Shown: piece after piece, positions 24,574 through 33,445 of the stretch
How the letters are laid out: the number at the start of each line of letters is the position of its first letter
Position numbering within the stretch: position 1 is the stretch's first letter
Origin: Bacteroides salyersiae WAL 10018 = DSM 18765 = JCM 12988
Lineage (GTDB): Bacteria; Bacteroidota; Bacteroidia; Bacteroidales; Bacteroidaceae
DNA: 64,000 nt
Direction: 5' to 3'
NCBI RefSeq assembly: GCF_000381365.1
Contig: NZ_KB905466.1
Location: 804,693-868,692 of the forward strand
The notes under the pieces: generated by a model
The model's database searches: none
Told to the model about the DNA's origin: nothing
Seen by the model: the letters and a program-made list of their open reading frames with translations, nothing else
Position numbers and translations under genes: made by a program

Positions 24574-26085
24574 ATGAAAATATTTCCAAGTAGTACTATC
24601 AAAAAACTGGATGCTTATACCATTGAACATGAACCGATTCAATCGATCCAACTAATGGAACGTGCCGCCCATGCATTAACAGAAGCCATCATAAACCGAT
24701 GGGACAATGGAACGCCCGTTACGGTTTTTGCCGGACCGGGCAATAACGGTGGAGACGCTTTGGCAGTAGCCCGCATGATGGCGGAAAAAGGATATAAAGT
24801 AGAAGTTTTTCTCTTCAACACCAAAGGAGAACTTTCACCGGATTGCCAAGCCAACAAAGAACTGGTAGAAATCATGGACGAAATAACTTTCCACGAAGTC
24901 AGTACCCAATTTGCTCCTCCCGCTCTGACAGAAGACCATCTGGTAATCGACGGCTTGTTCGGTTCAGGGCTGAATAAACCACTTAGCGGAGGGTTTGCAG
25001 CCGTAGTAAAATACATCAACGCATCACCGGCCACTGTAGTAGCCATCGATATCCCGTCAGGGTTGATGGGAGAAGAAAACACCTTCAACATCCGGGCCAA
25101 TATCATTAAAGCGGATGTTACCCTCAGCCTCCAATTACCCAGACTGGCCTTTCTCTTTGCTGAAAATGCAGAATTCCTCGGAGAATGGGAATTGCTCGAC
25201 ATCCATCTGAGTGAGGAAGGAATCGAAGAACTGGATACCGATTATGAAATGTTGGAAGTGGAAGAAATACGTTCCCTCATCAATCCCCGAAAGAAATTTG
25301 CCCACAAAGGCAACTTCGGACATGCACTATTAATAGCCGGTTCTCGAGGAATGGCGGGAGCATCCGTCCTGTCAGCCCGTGCCTGCCTGCGTTCCGGCGT
25401 AGGGTTACTCACCGTACATGCTCCCATTTGCAACAACGACATTTTGCAAACTTCCGTACCGGAAGCAATGGTCGAACAGGATGCCAGTGAAACCTGTTTT
25501 GCCGTGCCAACCGATACGGACGATTATCAAGCAGTAGGCATCGGTCCCGGATTGGGGCAGAACGAAGAAACGGAAGCTGCCCTTCTGGAACAATTGGACG
25601 GTTGCCAAACTCCCCTTGTCGTAGATGCCGATGCGTTAAATATATTAGCCAATCATCGCCATACGCTCACCAATCTCCCTAAAGGTTCTATACTCACTCC
25701 CCATCCCAAAGAGCTGGAACGCCTCGTCGGCAAGTGTCAGGATTCTTACGAACGTCTGACCAAAGCCATCGAACTGGCTCATGCAGCCAAAATCCACATT
25801 GTCTTGAAAGGAGCCTATTCAACCATTATCACTCCTACAGGAAAATGCTTTTTCAATCCTACCGGTAATCCGGGCATGGCAACTGCCGGAAGCGGAGACG
25901 TACTTACAGGTATCATTCTGGCACTACTCGCCCAGGGATATCCGGCCGAAGAGTGCGCTAAAATCGGCACATTCGTACATGGACTTGCCGGTGACTGTGC
26001 CTGTAAAAAGTTAGGGACAATCAGTCTGACGGCAGGAGATATCATTAGCCATCTGCCGATGGCATGGCGCCTTGTAAGCGAATAA
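24574..26085 (+). CDS. nnr: Bifunctional NAD(P)H-hydrate epimerase / ADP-dependent NAD(P)H-hydrate dehydratase
   Basis: 503 residues from the ATG at 24574 (MKIFPSSTIKKLDAYT). The frame is open further upstream, but those codons overlap the divergent transporter promoter. Residues 1-215 are the YjeF_N epimerase domain (AGPGNNGGDALAVARMM). Residues 225-503 are the dehydratase domain (NFGHALLIAGSRGMAGA, GIGPGLGQNEE, LVVDADALNIL, LTPHPKELERL, GNPGMATAGSGDVLTG). It repairs hydrated NAD(P)H. Fused two-domain genes are the norm in bacteria. Confidence 0.95.
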   Translation: MKIFPSSTIKKLDAYTIEHEPIQSIQLMERAAHALTEAIINRWDNGTPVTVFAGPGNNGGDALAVARMMAEKGYKVEVFLFNTKGELSPDCQANKELVEIMDEITFHEVSTQFAPPALTEDHLVIDGLFGSGLNKPLSGGFAAVVKYINASPATVVAIDIPSGLMGEENTFNIRANIIKADVTLSLQLPRLAFLFAENAEFLGEWELLDIHLSEEGIEELDTDYEMLEVEEIRSLINPRKKFAHKGNFGHALLIAGSRGMAGASVLSARACLRSGVGLLTVHAPICNNDILQTSVPEAMVEQDASETCFAVPTDTDDYQAVGIGPGLGQNEETEAALLEQLDGCQTPLVVDADALNILANHRHTLTNLPKGSILTPHPKELERLVGKCQDSYERLTKAIELAHAAKIHIVLKGAYSTIITPTGKCFFNPTGNPGMATAGSGDVLTGIILALLAQGYPAEECAKIGTFVHGLAGDCACKKLGTISLTAGDIISHLPMAWRLVSE

Positions 26086-26120
26086 AGGTTAAGAACTTAT
26101 GGATTTATCAATAAGTTCAT

Positions 26121-26128
26121 TAACTTTG
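26121..26128 (+). promoter_or_regulatory. -7 box (TAACTTTG) of the DUF4831 gene
   Basis: TAACTTTG fits TAnnTTTG and lies 28 bases before the ATG at 26157. Confidence 0.55.
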
Positions 26129-26156
26129 TTATCAAATCAGTTAAAAAGAAACCAAT

Positions 26157-27218
26157 ATGAAAAGACTAATTATACTGACAGGATTGCTGGCTACCACCAT
26201 CATAGCATCTGCACAGACAGAAGTTGTAACCGGCGTGATGCGCGGCAAAGATTACGGAGTGACTTATGCACTTCCGAAAACCCAGATAGAAATCGAAGTT
26301 AAAGCCAATAAAATAACCTATATCCCCGGAGAATTCAGCAAGTACGCCGATCGTTATCTTCGTTTGAATAAAGTATCCGCCGATCCGGAAGAATATTGGG
26401 AATTGACGAGCGTACAAGTCAAACCGGTAGGTATACCGGACAAAGACAACGTATATTTCGTAAAGATGAAAGATAAAACCGTTGCCCCACTCATCGAATT
26501 GACCGAAGACGGTATTATCAAGTCCATCAATGTCCCTATCGATAAGAAAGCGGCAATTCCGGTCCAATCATTAGTACCTGCACAAAAGAAAAAAGTAAAT
26601 CCGCGTGATTTTCTTACAGAAGAGATACTAATGGCAAACTCTACCGCAAAAATGGCAGAACTTGTCGCTAAAGAGATCTATAACATCCGTGAAAGCAAAA
26701 ATGCCTTAGTACGCGGACAAGCCGATAACATGCCCAAAGACGGTGCACAACTCAAACTGATGCTCGATCATCTGGATGAGCAAGAACAAGCTATGACTGA
26801 AATGTTCTCGGGAGTACTCAACAAAGAGGAAAAAATATATACCATCCGCCTAACTCCCGGTAAAGACATGAACAACGAGGTCGCTTTCCGCTTTTCTAAA
26901 AAGCTGGGAATAGTAGCCAACAATGATCTTGCAGGTGAACCGGTATACATCACTCTTAAGAATCTGAAAACGGTCAAAATGCCAGAAGACGACGGAAAGA
27001 AAAAGGTAGACGGTGTAGCCTACAACGTCCCCGGTAGGGCTTCTATCGTATTGAAACAGGAAAAAGAGATATTGTTTGAAGATGAGGTGCCTGTTACCCA
27101 ATTCGGAACAGTAGAGTATTTAGCTCCTACTTTGTTCAATAAAAATTCAACGGTAAAAGTAACATTCAATCCCGTAACCGGTGGATTGGTAAAAGTAGAT
27201 CGCGAAGAGAATAAATAA
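26157..27218 (+). CDS. DUF4831 family exported protein
   Basis: 353 residues with a cleavable signal peptide (MKRLIILTGLLATTIIASAQ). The mature sequence (YGVTYALPKTQIEIEVKAN, YADRYLRLNKVSAD, NVPGRASIVL) matches DUF4831, a Bacteroidales family of unknown function, probably periplasmic. The first half is beta-rich and the middle is charged and helical (TEEILMANSTAKMAELVAKE). A small membrane protein gene follows 30 bases later, perhaps co-transcribed. Confidence 0.85.
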   Translation: MKRLIILTGLLATTIIASAQTEVVTGVMRGKDYGVTYALPKTQIEIEVKANKITYIPGEFSKYADRYLRLNKVSADPEEYWELTSVQVKPVGIPDKDNVYFVKMKDKTVAPLIELTEDGIIKSINVPIDKKAAIPVQSLVPAQKKKVNPRDFLTEEILMANSTAKMAELVAKEIYNIRESKNALVRGQADNMPKDGAQLKLMLDHLDEQEQAMTEMFSGVLNKEEKIYTIRLTPGKDMNNEVAFRFSKKLGIVANNDLAGEPVYITLKNLKTVKMPEDDGKKKVDGVAYNVPGRASIVLKQEKEILFEDEVPVTQFGTVEYLAPTLFNKNSTVKVTFNPVTGGLVKVDREENK

Positions 27219-27248
27219 CCGATTATCCTACAAAAAACAACTTATGAT

Positions 27249-27530
27249 ATGGGTGGTGAAGGACATATGCTCGACATGATCCGTCGACTGAAAGAGGGAA
27301 GAGATTCTTCCCGCCTGCGGCGTGAACGGACCAATGAAAGGATGAAACGCCTGCAAAAAAGAGAGCCTTACCCCATGCCCGATACATCCCCAGAAGAGAT
27401 GGGACGCATTATCCGTCAATCAGAAGAGAAAAAAGAGGCGGACGACCGTTATTTCGTATTCGGGACCCTCATCATCATAGGAATCCTTCTCCTATGTGCC
27501 GTTATACTATGGGCCATCTTCATTCGCTGA
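27249..27530 (+). CDS. Small single-pass membrane protein of unknown function
   Basis: 93 residues. The first 65 are strikingly charged and Arg-rich (RRLKEGRDSSRLRRERTNER), and the last 25 form one membrane helix (FGTLIIIGILLLCAVILWAIF). This topology, with a basic N-terminal cytoplasmic part and a C-terminal anchor, is that of a tail-anchored protein. No family was recognised. It follows the DUF4831 gene by 30 bases and its end overlaps the convergent PqqD-like gene by 11 bases. Confidence 0.75.
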   Translation: MGGEGHMLDMIRRLKEGRDSSRLRRERTNERMKRLQKREPYPMPDTSPEEMGRIIRQSEEKKEADDRYFVFGTLIIIGILLLCAVILWAIFIR

Positions 27531-27870
27531 CAGCTAATTTAATGAACCCGTCTTTTTGTAACTGAGAGAAATAAGCCAATACACGAGACTCGTAGTTCTC
27601 TTCATCGTTGAAGTGGGCTGCGAGTTTCTCTATAATCTCACGCACTGTACTTTTACCATCGATCAGCTCCCACACAGCAGTACCATGTTCCTCCAGACGG
27701 ACATGAATATCAGGAGACATTCCTTTAGGAAGCAGAAAGCGACGCATCCAGTCGTATTTAAACCGGGGAAAAGCGATGACAACAGTGCCATCGCTTTCTT
27801 TTTCGGTCGTTATATGCGTACTACGGAAAGGAATAACATCCAACAGGTTTATTTTTTCTTTCGTAGCCAT
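27520..27870 (-). CDS. PqqD-like protein
   Basis: 116 residues. The C-terminal two thirds (VRLEEHGTAVWELIDGKSTVREIIEKLAAHF) are a PqqD/RRE-type winged-helix domain (quoted: GTAVWELIDGKSTVREIIEK). PqqD domains usually bind the leader of a peptide handed to a radical-SAM enzyme, but no peptide, radical-SAM or peptidase gene is next to it here. It starts five bases before the MFS gene stop, so they are probably co-transcribed. Its function outside peptide maturation is unknown. Confidence 0.85.
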   Translation of the reverse strand: MATKEKINLLDVIPFRSTHITTEKESDGTVVIAFPRFKYDWMRRFLLPKGMSPDIHVRLEEHGTAVWELIDGKSTVREIIEKLAAHFNDEENYESRVLAYFSQLQKDGFIKLAVSE

Positions 27871-27875
27871 ATCGT

Positions 27876-29270
27876 TTATTTCTTTATGTTAGCTTCCTGC
27901 AAACCATAACCTTTCTTCTTGTCTTCCGCTTTCAGCATCAAGGCTACAATCAAAGCCAAAACACCGAACACAGCAAAAATACTCATTGGCAAAGTATAGT
28001 CATACGTCTGTATACCATCTACAACAGGCCCCTTGCAGAAAGAGTTCAATACCCATCCTATCAAGAGAGGAACCAGCATCAATCCCCAATTCTGCACCCA
28101 GAAAATAAGTGCATAAGCTGTTCCCAACTGGTTTTCGGGAATAATTTTAGGTACGGAAGGCCACATCGCAGAAGGAACCAAAGAAAAAGCAATCCCCAAC
28201 ACGATCATTACAAAAGTAGCAAACCACCATGCATTCAGAATCGGAAGTGCAAAAAGCACGTGTACACCGATCAACAGCCAAGCTCCCGTAATCATCAAAG
28301 AAGCACCTTTTCCTATACGGTCATACAAAGTTCCGAAGAGGGGAGTAAGGAATAAAGTCCCCAATGGCAAAAGACTTGGAATGGTACCGGCCAACTCCGG
28401 ATCCACATGATATTTCTGTACCATCAGATCGGCTGCATACTTAATGAACGGGAAAACAGCTGAATAGAATAATACACATAATAAAGCGATCAGCCAAAAG
28501 CCTTTATTGCGCATAATAACAAACACATCTTTTGCGCGGAAAGGTTCCTCCGGTTCTTCACCTTCCGCTTCAAGAGAAGCATCCAGCTTTTTATCATAGA
28601 AAGTATAAATGAAAAATGCAATGGTTCCTACACAAAGCATCACCAGACAGAACAATACAGGAGCCGGAATATTAGAATGGAATACTCCGCTTTCATCCGT
28701 ATGCCCGAAGAAGTTGGAAATAGGTACGGTTATTGCCATAGCCAGCATGGTTCCGATACGAGCCGTAGCCATTTCAAGTCCCATAGCTAAAGCCATTTCC
28801 TTCCCTTTAAACCACTTTACAATAATCTTGGAGACCGTAATACCGGCAATCTCCACTCCTACACCAAAAATAGCAAATCCCAATGCGGCCAATGCAACTT
28901 GAAGTTTCAATGTCATTCCGAAAAATTCCAGATTTCCGGTAATATCCGTAGAAATGGCATAATATTTAAGTCCGCAACCGAAGACCATGAATAAACAGGC
29001 TCCCATTCCGGTGAAACGTACCCCCATTTTATCAAGAATGATACCACCGAAGATAAGCATCAATAAAAATACATTGAACCACCCGTAAGCACTGGTAAAA
29101 ATACCATAATCCAAACTATCCCAAAGGAGTTCTTTTTCAAGCATCGGTTTTAACGGAGACATTACGTCAGTGAGGAAATAGCCGCACAACATTGTAAAAG
29201 CGACCAAGGCGAGCACACTCCAGCGTAGTGCTTTAGAGTCACTCAGATTTTTTTTCAATTGTTCTGTCAT
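27876..29270 (-). CDS. MFS transporter
   Basis: 464 residues with 12 predicted membrane helices. Major-facilitator features include FGGIILDKMGVRFTG after helix 2, a central charged loop near residues 225-245 (EGEEPEEPF), and FGTLYDRIGKGASLM in the second half. The sequence resembles the oxalate/formate or sugar-phosphate antiporter-like groups, but the substrate is not identifiable. The PqqD-like gene follows within five bases. A TACCTTTG box lies 40-47 bases upstream. Confidence 0.9.
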   Translation of the reverse strand: MTEQLKKNLSDSKALRWSVLALVAFTMLCGYFLTDVMSPLKPMLEKELLWDSLDYGIFTSAYGWFNVFLLMLIFGGIILDKMGVRFTGMGACLFMVFGCGLKYYAISTDITGNLEFFGMTLKLQVALAALGFAIFGVGVEIAGITVSKIIVKWFKGKEMALAMGLEMATARIGTMLAMAITVPISNFFGHTDESGVFHSNIPAPVLFCLVMLCVGTIAFFIYTFYDKKLDASLEAEGEEPEEPFRAKDVFVIMRNKGFWLIALLCVLFYSAVFPFIKYAADLMVQKYHVDPELAGTIPSLLPLGTLFLTPLFGTLYDRIGKGASLMITGAWLLIGVHVLFALPILNAWWFATFVMIVLGIAFSLVPSAMWPSVPKIIPENQLGTAYALIFWVQNWGLMLVPLLIGWVLNSFCKGPVVDGIQTYDYTLPMSIFAVFGVLALIVALMLKAEDKKKGYGLQEANIKK

Positions 29271-29309
29271 TGTAATATTTAAAATCTTTATTAGTATTAG
29301 TACAGTTTA

Positions 29310-29317
29310 CAAAGGTA
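29310..29317 (-). promoter_or_regulatory. -7 box (TACCTTTG) of the MFS gene
   Basis: The plus strand CAAAGGTA gives TACCTTTG on the minus strand, 40 bases before the ATG at 29270. Confidence 0.6.
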
Positions 29318-29348
29318 ACTAAATATATAACAAAAAGATAGATTTATA

Positions 29349-29401
29349 AACAAAAAAGAAGCGAAACTATAACTTTCAAATGAAAATTATAGCTTCGCTT
29401 A
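29349..29401 (-). terminator. Terminator after secG
   Basis: AAGCGAAACTATAACTTTC and its partner ending TTATAGCTTCGCTT form a long, slightly imperfect stem. On the minus strand it is followed by CTTTTTTG. It ends the DUF4837-pdxA-lptE-secG operon. Confidence 0.85.
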
Positions 29402-29426
29402 TAACCAACCAAAAGCTTCTCTGTTA

Positions 29427-29810
29427 TTAGTTAGCAGGCGCTTCTGTTGCCGGTGTTTCTGTTGCAGGCGCATCAGCGGCAGGTGCTTCAGTAGCAGGTG
29501 CGGCTGTACCTGTAGGCATATTGTACGGATTTGTTTTTTCTTCTTGCTTAGCTTGTTCCAGAATCACATCTTGTGTTTTTGAGGAAGAAGTAGGAACAAC
29601 ATAAGCTGTAGCGATGCTCATTACAACCATAAATGCAGCTAATCCCCAAGTAGCTTTTTCCAAGAAATCTGTAGTTTTGCGAACACCCATAATTGCATTA
29701 GATGATGAAAAGCCTGATGCAAGACCTCCACCTTTTGAGTTTTGAATCAGTACGATAAAGCACATCAATATGGCTGCAATAACCATTAAGATAACGAATA
29801 CTAAGTACAT
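29427..29810 (-). CDS. secG: Preprotein translocase subunit SecG
   Basis: 127 residues. Two membrane helices flank the family motif GGGLASGFSSSNAIMGVRKTTDF; the first helix is MVIAAILMCFIVLIQNSKGGG-like (IAAILMCFIVLIQNSKGGG) and the second AAFMVVMSIATAYVV. It is an accessory subunit of the SecYEG channel. The C-terminal 45 residues are an Ala/Pro/Thr/Glu-rich tail (TEAPAADAPATETPATEAPA) that is longer than in E. coli and repetitive at DNA level. It is the last gene of a minus-strand operon. Confidence 0.95.
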   Translation of the reverse strand: MYLVFVILMVIAAILMCFIVLIQNSKGGGLASGFSSSNAIMGVRKTTDFLEKATWGLAAFMVVMSIATAYVVPTSSSKTQDVILEQAKQEEKTNPYNMPTGTAAPATEAPAADAPATETPATEAPAN

Positions 29811-29816
29811 TTTTTG

Positions 29817-30590
29817 TTATTTTGATTTAGCGTTAATAATCAGTTTCTCCAAAAATCTTATTTGGTCTGCAAAGTAAGCATTTTTTTTTGGATATTTCAA
29901 ACTTAATTTTTTAATAATTTCAAGAGCTTTGGAATATCTTTGCTGTTTAACATAGATTTTCGCCAATGTTTCGGTAAAACAACTATCATCTTCCTCCTCT
30001 TCAGACTTCGATTCGTCAGAAGACAAATCCTTGGCAGCTTCCTCTGCGACGGAATCCTCTCCGGGCAGAAGAGGTTTCAATCGGATAGCCGATTCATTCT
30101 CACTCTTTTCTATAAAGCCGTCGATCAGTTCAAATCCGCGAAGTTTAGGAGCTTCAGGCTGTTCGCCGACAGAAGCGTCATTGTCTTGCAACAAGTATGC
30201 CGTATAATCCATCGCATAATCCAGATCGGTCCGGGCAGTAACTTCCTCGGGAACCGTAGACAAAAAAGCGTCGATCAATGTCAATGTCCGATCAAGACTG
30301 AGCTCTGTTTCCGGCAACTCTTCCGTAACCGCCTTCTTCTTACGGGAAAGTACATACTTGTCCCCTTCGATCAGATAAAACAGTGAACGCCGATCGGCTA
30401 CGTATAAAATCGCTTTCCGTAATTCCGCCCCGAAAGTGATATCATGCAATAAATACAAATTCTTAAGATACAACAGACGGAGCGACTGAAAATAAGGATA
30501 ACGTGTGAGCTGCGTACGAAGCTCATACAACGTGTCTTTATTCAACATTTCAGGATGCTGAATCCATTGTCGAAGGTTAGCAGAGATCAT
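29817..30590 (-). CDS. Tetratricopeptide-like protein of the secG-lptE operon
   Basis: 257 residues without a signal peptide. The N-terminal half is helical (LRTQLTRYPYFQSLRLLYLKN). A very acidic linker lies near residues 195-205 (ESKSEEEEDDS), and the C-terminus contains one clear TPR-like unit (ETLAKIYVKQQRYSKALEII). It is conserved between lptE and secG in Bacteroides by my recollection. No function is established. Spacing of 5-6 bases on both sides indicates co-transcription. Confidence 0.8.
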   Translation of the reverse strand: MISANLRQWIQHPEMLNKDTLYELRTQLTRYPYFQSLRLLYLKNLYLLHDITFGAELRKAILYVADRRSLFYLIEGDKYVLSRKKKAVTEELPETELSLDRTLTLIDAFLSTVPEEVTARTDLDYAMDYTAYLLQDNDASVGEQPEAPKLRGFELIDGFIEKSENESAIRLKPLLPGEDSVAEEAAKDLSSDESKSEEEEDDSCFTETLAKIYVKQQRYSKALEIIKKLSLKYPKKNAYFADQIRFLEKLIINAKSK

Positions 30591-30595
30591 TTAAA

Positions 30596-31123
30596 TTACC
30601 AATTTGCCACAGTCGCGTTAAATATCTGATCAGTTATCTCTTTGGTTATTTCAGCAATCGTTGCGTCCGGTATATTGGGCAATAAAGAGTTCGGGTCGAG
30701 GTCGGAACGGAAAGCCGAGAATTGTTGTTCAAAATCTTCCTGATGGTTCGTGTTGTTCACATAACGTACATTTACCGTAATGGTCACTTTGGCTTTCGAA
30801 GAATAACCATCGGCTGCAACGGCCTCATTATATACATTAATACCGGTTATTTCTCCCTCGATCTGCAAATCTGCATTGGCCGATCTTACCAATTGCAACC
30901 GGGTCTGGCGGGTAAAGATGTCTTTCAAATCATCATTAAACTTATTAGCCAAAGGCTGATAAACGTAAGTAGACTTTATAGGGAAATCAGCAATCGAAAT
31001 CGTCTTTACCTTATCATAGTTAATAGACGCCCCGTTAAACTTATAAGAGACGCTACACGCCAGAAGTATTGCCGGTAAAACCAGCAATAACATCCATTGT
31101 GGCATTTTTTTAATCCAAACCAT
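30596..31123 (-). CDS. lptE: LptE-family lipoprotein (LPS assembly)
   Basis: 175 residues with a lipoprotein signal ending LLACS. The mature part (YKFNGASINYDKVKTISIADF, QIEGEITGINVYNEA, AKVTITVNVRYVNNTNHQEDF) matches the Bacteroidetes LptE-like family, the plug subunit that assists LptD in inserting LPS in the outer membrane. The first ATG (31123) overlaps the end of the activator gene by 14 bases; the Met at 31105 is an alternative start that avoids the overlap. lptC is at 39.3 kb. Confidence 0.88.
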   Translation of the reverse strand: MVWIKKMPQWMLLLVLPAILLACSVSYKFNGASINYDKVKTISIADFPIKSTYVYQPLANKFNDDLKDIFTRQTRLQLVRSANADLQIEGEITGINVYNEAVAADGYSSKAKVTITVNVRYVNNTNHQEDFEQQFSAFRSDLDPNSLLPNIPDATIAEITKEITDQIFNATVANW

Positions 31124-32309
31124 ATTCTTTTATTTTTCTATAAAGGGTACGCTCGGAAATATTCAGATCCTGTGCTGCACTTTTTCTATTTCCGTGATGC
31201 TTTTCCAAAGCTTTGCGTATCATTTCTTTCTTCACTTCGTCCAACGAAAGGGACTCTTCCACATATTCCTCTGTATCTTGTATATCGTCATCTACCGGAC
31301 AGGGAGCTTTCACCGGATGAATAATCGTAGGTACCGACGCAGGAGGTACCGGTGTCACAAGCGACACATTTCCCTTTTCCGCCATCAGATTATGTACCAT
31401 CTTCTTCAATTCCGATACTTCCTGTCGCATATCAAACAAAACAGAATAAAGAATCTCACGCTCGCTCTCGAAGTTCTTACTGTCCTTTATCCCGAACAAA
31501 GCAGGAAGCCGTTGCGTGTTCTGCACCGGAAGATACCCTTGCAGAATAGCAGCGTTAATTTCCCTATTGGTCTCTATTATCGAAATCTGCTCTGTTATAT
31601 TCTTCAACTGGCGTACATTACCCGGCCATGGATAGGCAAGCAATACCTGCTTGGCATCTTCCGTCAGTTGAATGGCAGGCATACGGTATTTCTCTGCAAA
31701 ATCACCGGCAAATTTACGGAACAACAATAAAACATCCTCCCCACGCTCACGCAAAGGAGGTATCTGGATAGGAACCGTATTCAAACGATAATACAGATCT
31801 TCACGAAAACGACCGTCAGCAATCGCTTGTGTCAGGTTCACATTCGTTGCGGCAACAATACGTACATCTGTTTTCTGCACTTTTGACGATCCTACTTTGA
31901 TAAATTCACCGCTTTCAAGCACACGAAGCAAACGCGCCTGAGTAGGCAAAGGCAACTCCCCTACTTCATCCAGAAAAATCGTTCCACCGTCCGCTTCACC
32001 AAAATATCCTTTGCGCTCACCGATAGCACCGGTAAAAGCACCTTTTTCATGTCCAAACAATTCCGAGTCGATTGTCCCTTCGGGAATGGCGCCGCAATTC
32101 ACTGCAATATACTGTCCATGCTTCCGACGGCTATATTGATGAATGATCTGCGGAAAGCTCTCCTTTCCCACCCCGCTTTCTCCGGTTATCAGTACGGACA
32201 AATCAGTGGGAGCAACCTGGATGGCTACATCAATGGCGCGCGACAAAGCCTCCGTATTACCAATAATACCGAACCTGAGTTTTACTTGTTGAATCTCCGC
32301 TTTCGTCAT
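31110..32309 (-). CDS. Sigma-54-dependent transcriptional activator, no receiver domain
   Basis: 399 residues. An AAA+ domain begins almost at the N-terminus: Walker A GESGVGKESF, the sigma-54 contact loop GAFTGA, Walker B GGTIFLDEVGEL, the arginine finger region REDLYYRLNTVPI, and PWPGNVRQLKN. After a linker of about 100 residues comes a Fis-type helix-turn-helix (HHGNRKSAAQDLNISERTLYRKIKEYG). There is no N-terminal receiver or sensor domain, as in PspF-type activators, so control must come from a partner or expression level. It is embedded in an operon for LPS assembly, secretion and pyridoxal phosphate synthesis. Confidence 0.94.
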   Translation of the reverse strand: MTKAEIQQVKLRFGIIGNTEALSRAIDVAIQVAPTDLSVLITGESGVGKESFPQIIHQYSRRKHGQYIAVNCGAIPEGTIDSELFGHEKGAFTGAIGERKGYFGEADGGTIFLDEVGELPLPTQARLLRVLESGEFIKVGSSKVQKTDVRIVAATNVNLTQAIADGRFREDLYYRLNTVPIQIPPLRERGEDVLLLFRKFAGDFAEKYRMPAIQLTEDAKQVLLAYPWPGNVRQLKNITEQISIIETNREINAAILQGYLPVQNTQRLPALFGIKDSKNFESEREILYSVLFDMRQEVSELKKMVHNLMAEKGNVSLVTPVPPASVPTIIHPVKAPCPVDDDIQDTEEYVEESLSLDEVKKEMIRKALEKHHGNRKSAAQDLNISERTLYRKIKEYGLD

Positions 32310-32341
32310 AACTGCACTATAAATTCCTTCTCCAATTTCAT

Positions 32342-33439
32342 TTATACATCATCGTCCACAGTGTCAAGTTTCAGCTTGTCACTATCGTCACGTTTCTCGT
32401 AATATTGCTTTCTCAACGGATTGGCATGAGCAGCCTTATCACGCTGCCGGTTACGGAATACATCTATCGCCACATATACCGCCTGACGGAAAGAATCTTC
32501 ACAAGCCAATCCCTTACCGGCGATATCATAGGCTGTTCCATGGGCAGGTGAAGTACGTACCACCGGAAGACCGGCCGTATAGTTCACTCCTTCATCCATA
32601 GCCAATGCCTTGAATGGCGCCAACCCCTGATCGTGGTACATAGCCAGCACACCATCAAAATGAGTAAAGTTACCTGATCCCATAAAACCGTCTGCCGGAT
32701 AAGGTCCGTAGCAGAGCATTCCTTTCGCAGCCATTTCCTGAATAGCCGGAATGATAATTTCCTGTTCCTCCGTACCGAGCAATCCCTCATCCCCGGCATG
32801 CGGGTTCAGTGCCAATACAGCTATGCGAGGTGCACCGATTCCAAAATCCTGTTTGAGGGACTGATGGAAAATAGTCAGCTTGTCTTGAATAAGCTCTTTA
32901 GTGATAGAAGAAGCAATTTCACGAACGGGAATATGTCCGGTCACTAATGCTACCCGGAAATCATCCTTCATCAGAATCATCAGCGACTTGCTGCCATTGC
33001 CCAATTTCTCCTCGATATATTCAGTATGGCCGGGAAATGAAAATCCCTCCGACTGAATCGTATGCTTATTAATGGGTGCCGTCACAATGACATCGATCAA
33101 CCCTTCTTTAAACTCTTCGATTGCTTTTTCCAGCGCACCGAGAGCAGCCTTACCGGCTTCCGGATCGGGTTTCGAAAATTCTACTTTCACCTCGTCGTCC
33201 GTACAATTCACTACACTCAAACGATTGTGAGCAGCTTCCGAGGCAGAATTAACAATACTGAAGTTAGTCGGCAAATCCAAAGACTTACGATGATAAGCAG
33301 CCACTTTAGGCGAACCGTAAATAATCGGAGTACACAACTCCAACATAACCGGATCTGCAAAAGCCTTCAATATCACTTCATAGCCGACGCCGTTAATATC
33401 TCCCTGGGTAATACCAATCCGTATTTTAGAATCTTCCAT
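32342..33439 (-). CDS. pdxA: 4-hydroxythreonine-4-phosphate dehydrogenase
   Basis: 365 residues. Family motifs are present: GITQGDINGVGYEVILKAF at the start, VTAPINKHTIQ, the metal-binding His in FPGHTEYIEE, NPHAGDEGLLG and MYHDQGLAPFKAL. It oxidises 4-phosphohydroxy-threonine for pyridoxal 5'-phosphate synthesis. It lies six bases after the DUF4837 gene and 32 bases before the activator gene. Confidence 0.96.
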   Translation of the reverse strand: MEDSKIRIGITQGDINGVGYEVILKAFADPVMLELCTPIIYGSPKVAAYHRKSLDLPTNFSIVNSASEAAHNRLSVVNCTDDEVKVEFSKPDPEAGKAALGALEKAIEEFKEGLIDVIVTAPINKHTIQSEGFSFPGHTEYIEEKLGNGSKSLMILMKDDFRVALVTGHIPVREIASSITKELIQDKLTIFHQSLKQDFGIGAPRIAVLALNPHAGDEGLLGTEEQEIIIPAIQEMAAKGMLCYGPYPADGFMGSGNFTHFDGVLAMYHDQGLAPFKALAMDEGVNYTAGLPVVRTSPAHGTAYDIAGKGLACEDSFRQAVYVAIDVFRNRQRDKAAHANPLRKQYYEKRDDSDKLKLDTVDDDV

Positions 33440-33445
33440 GTGTCG

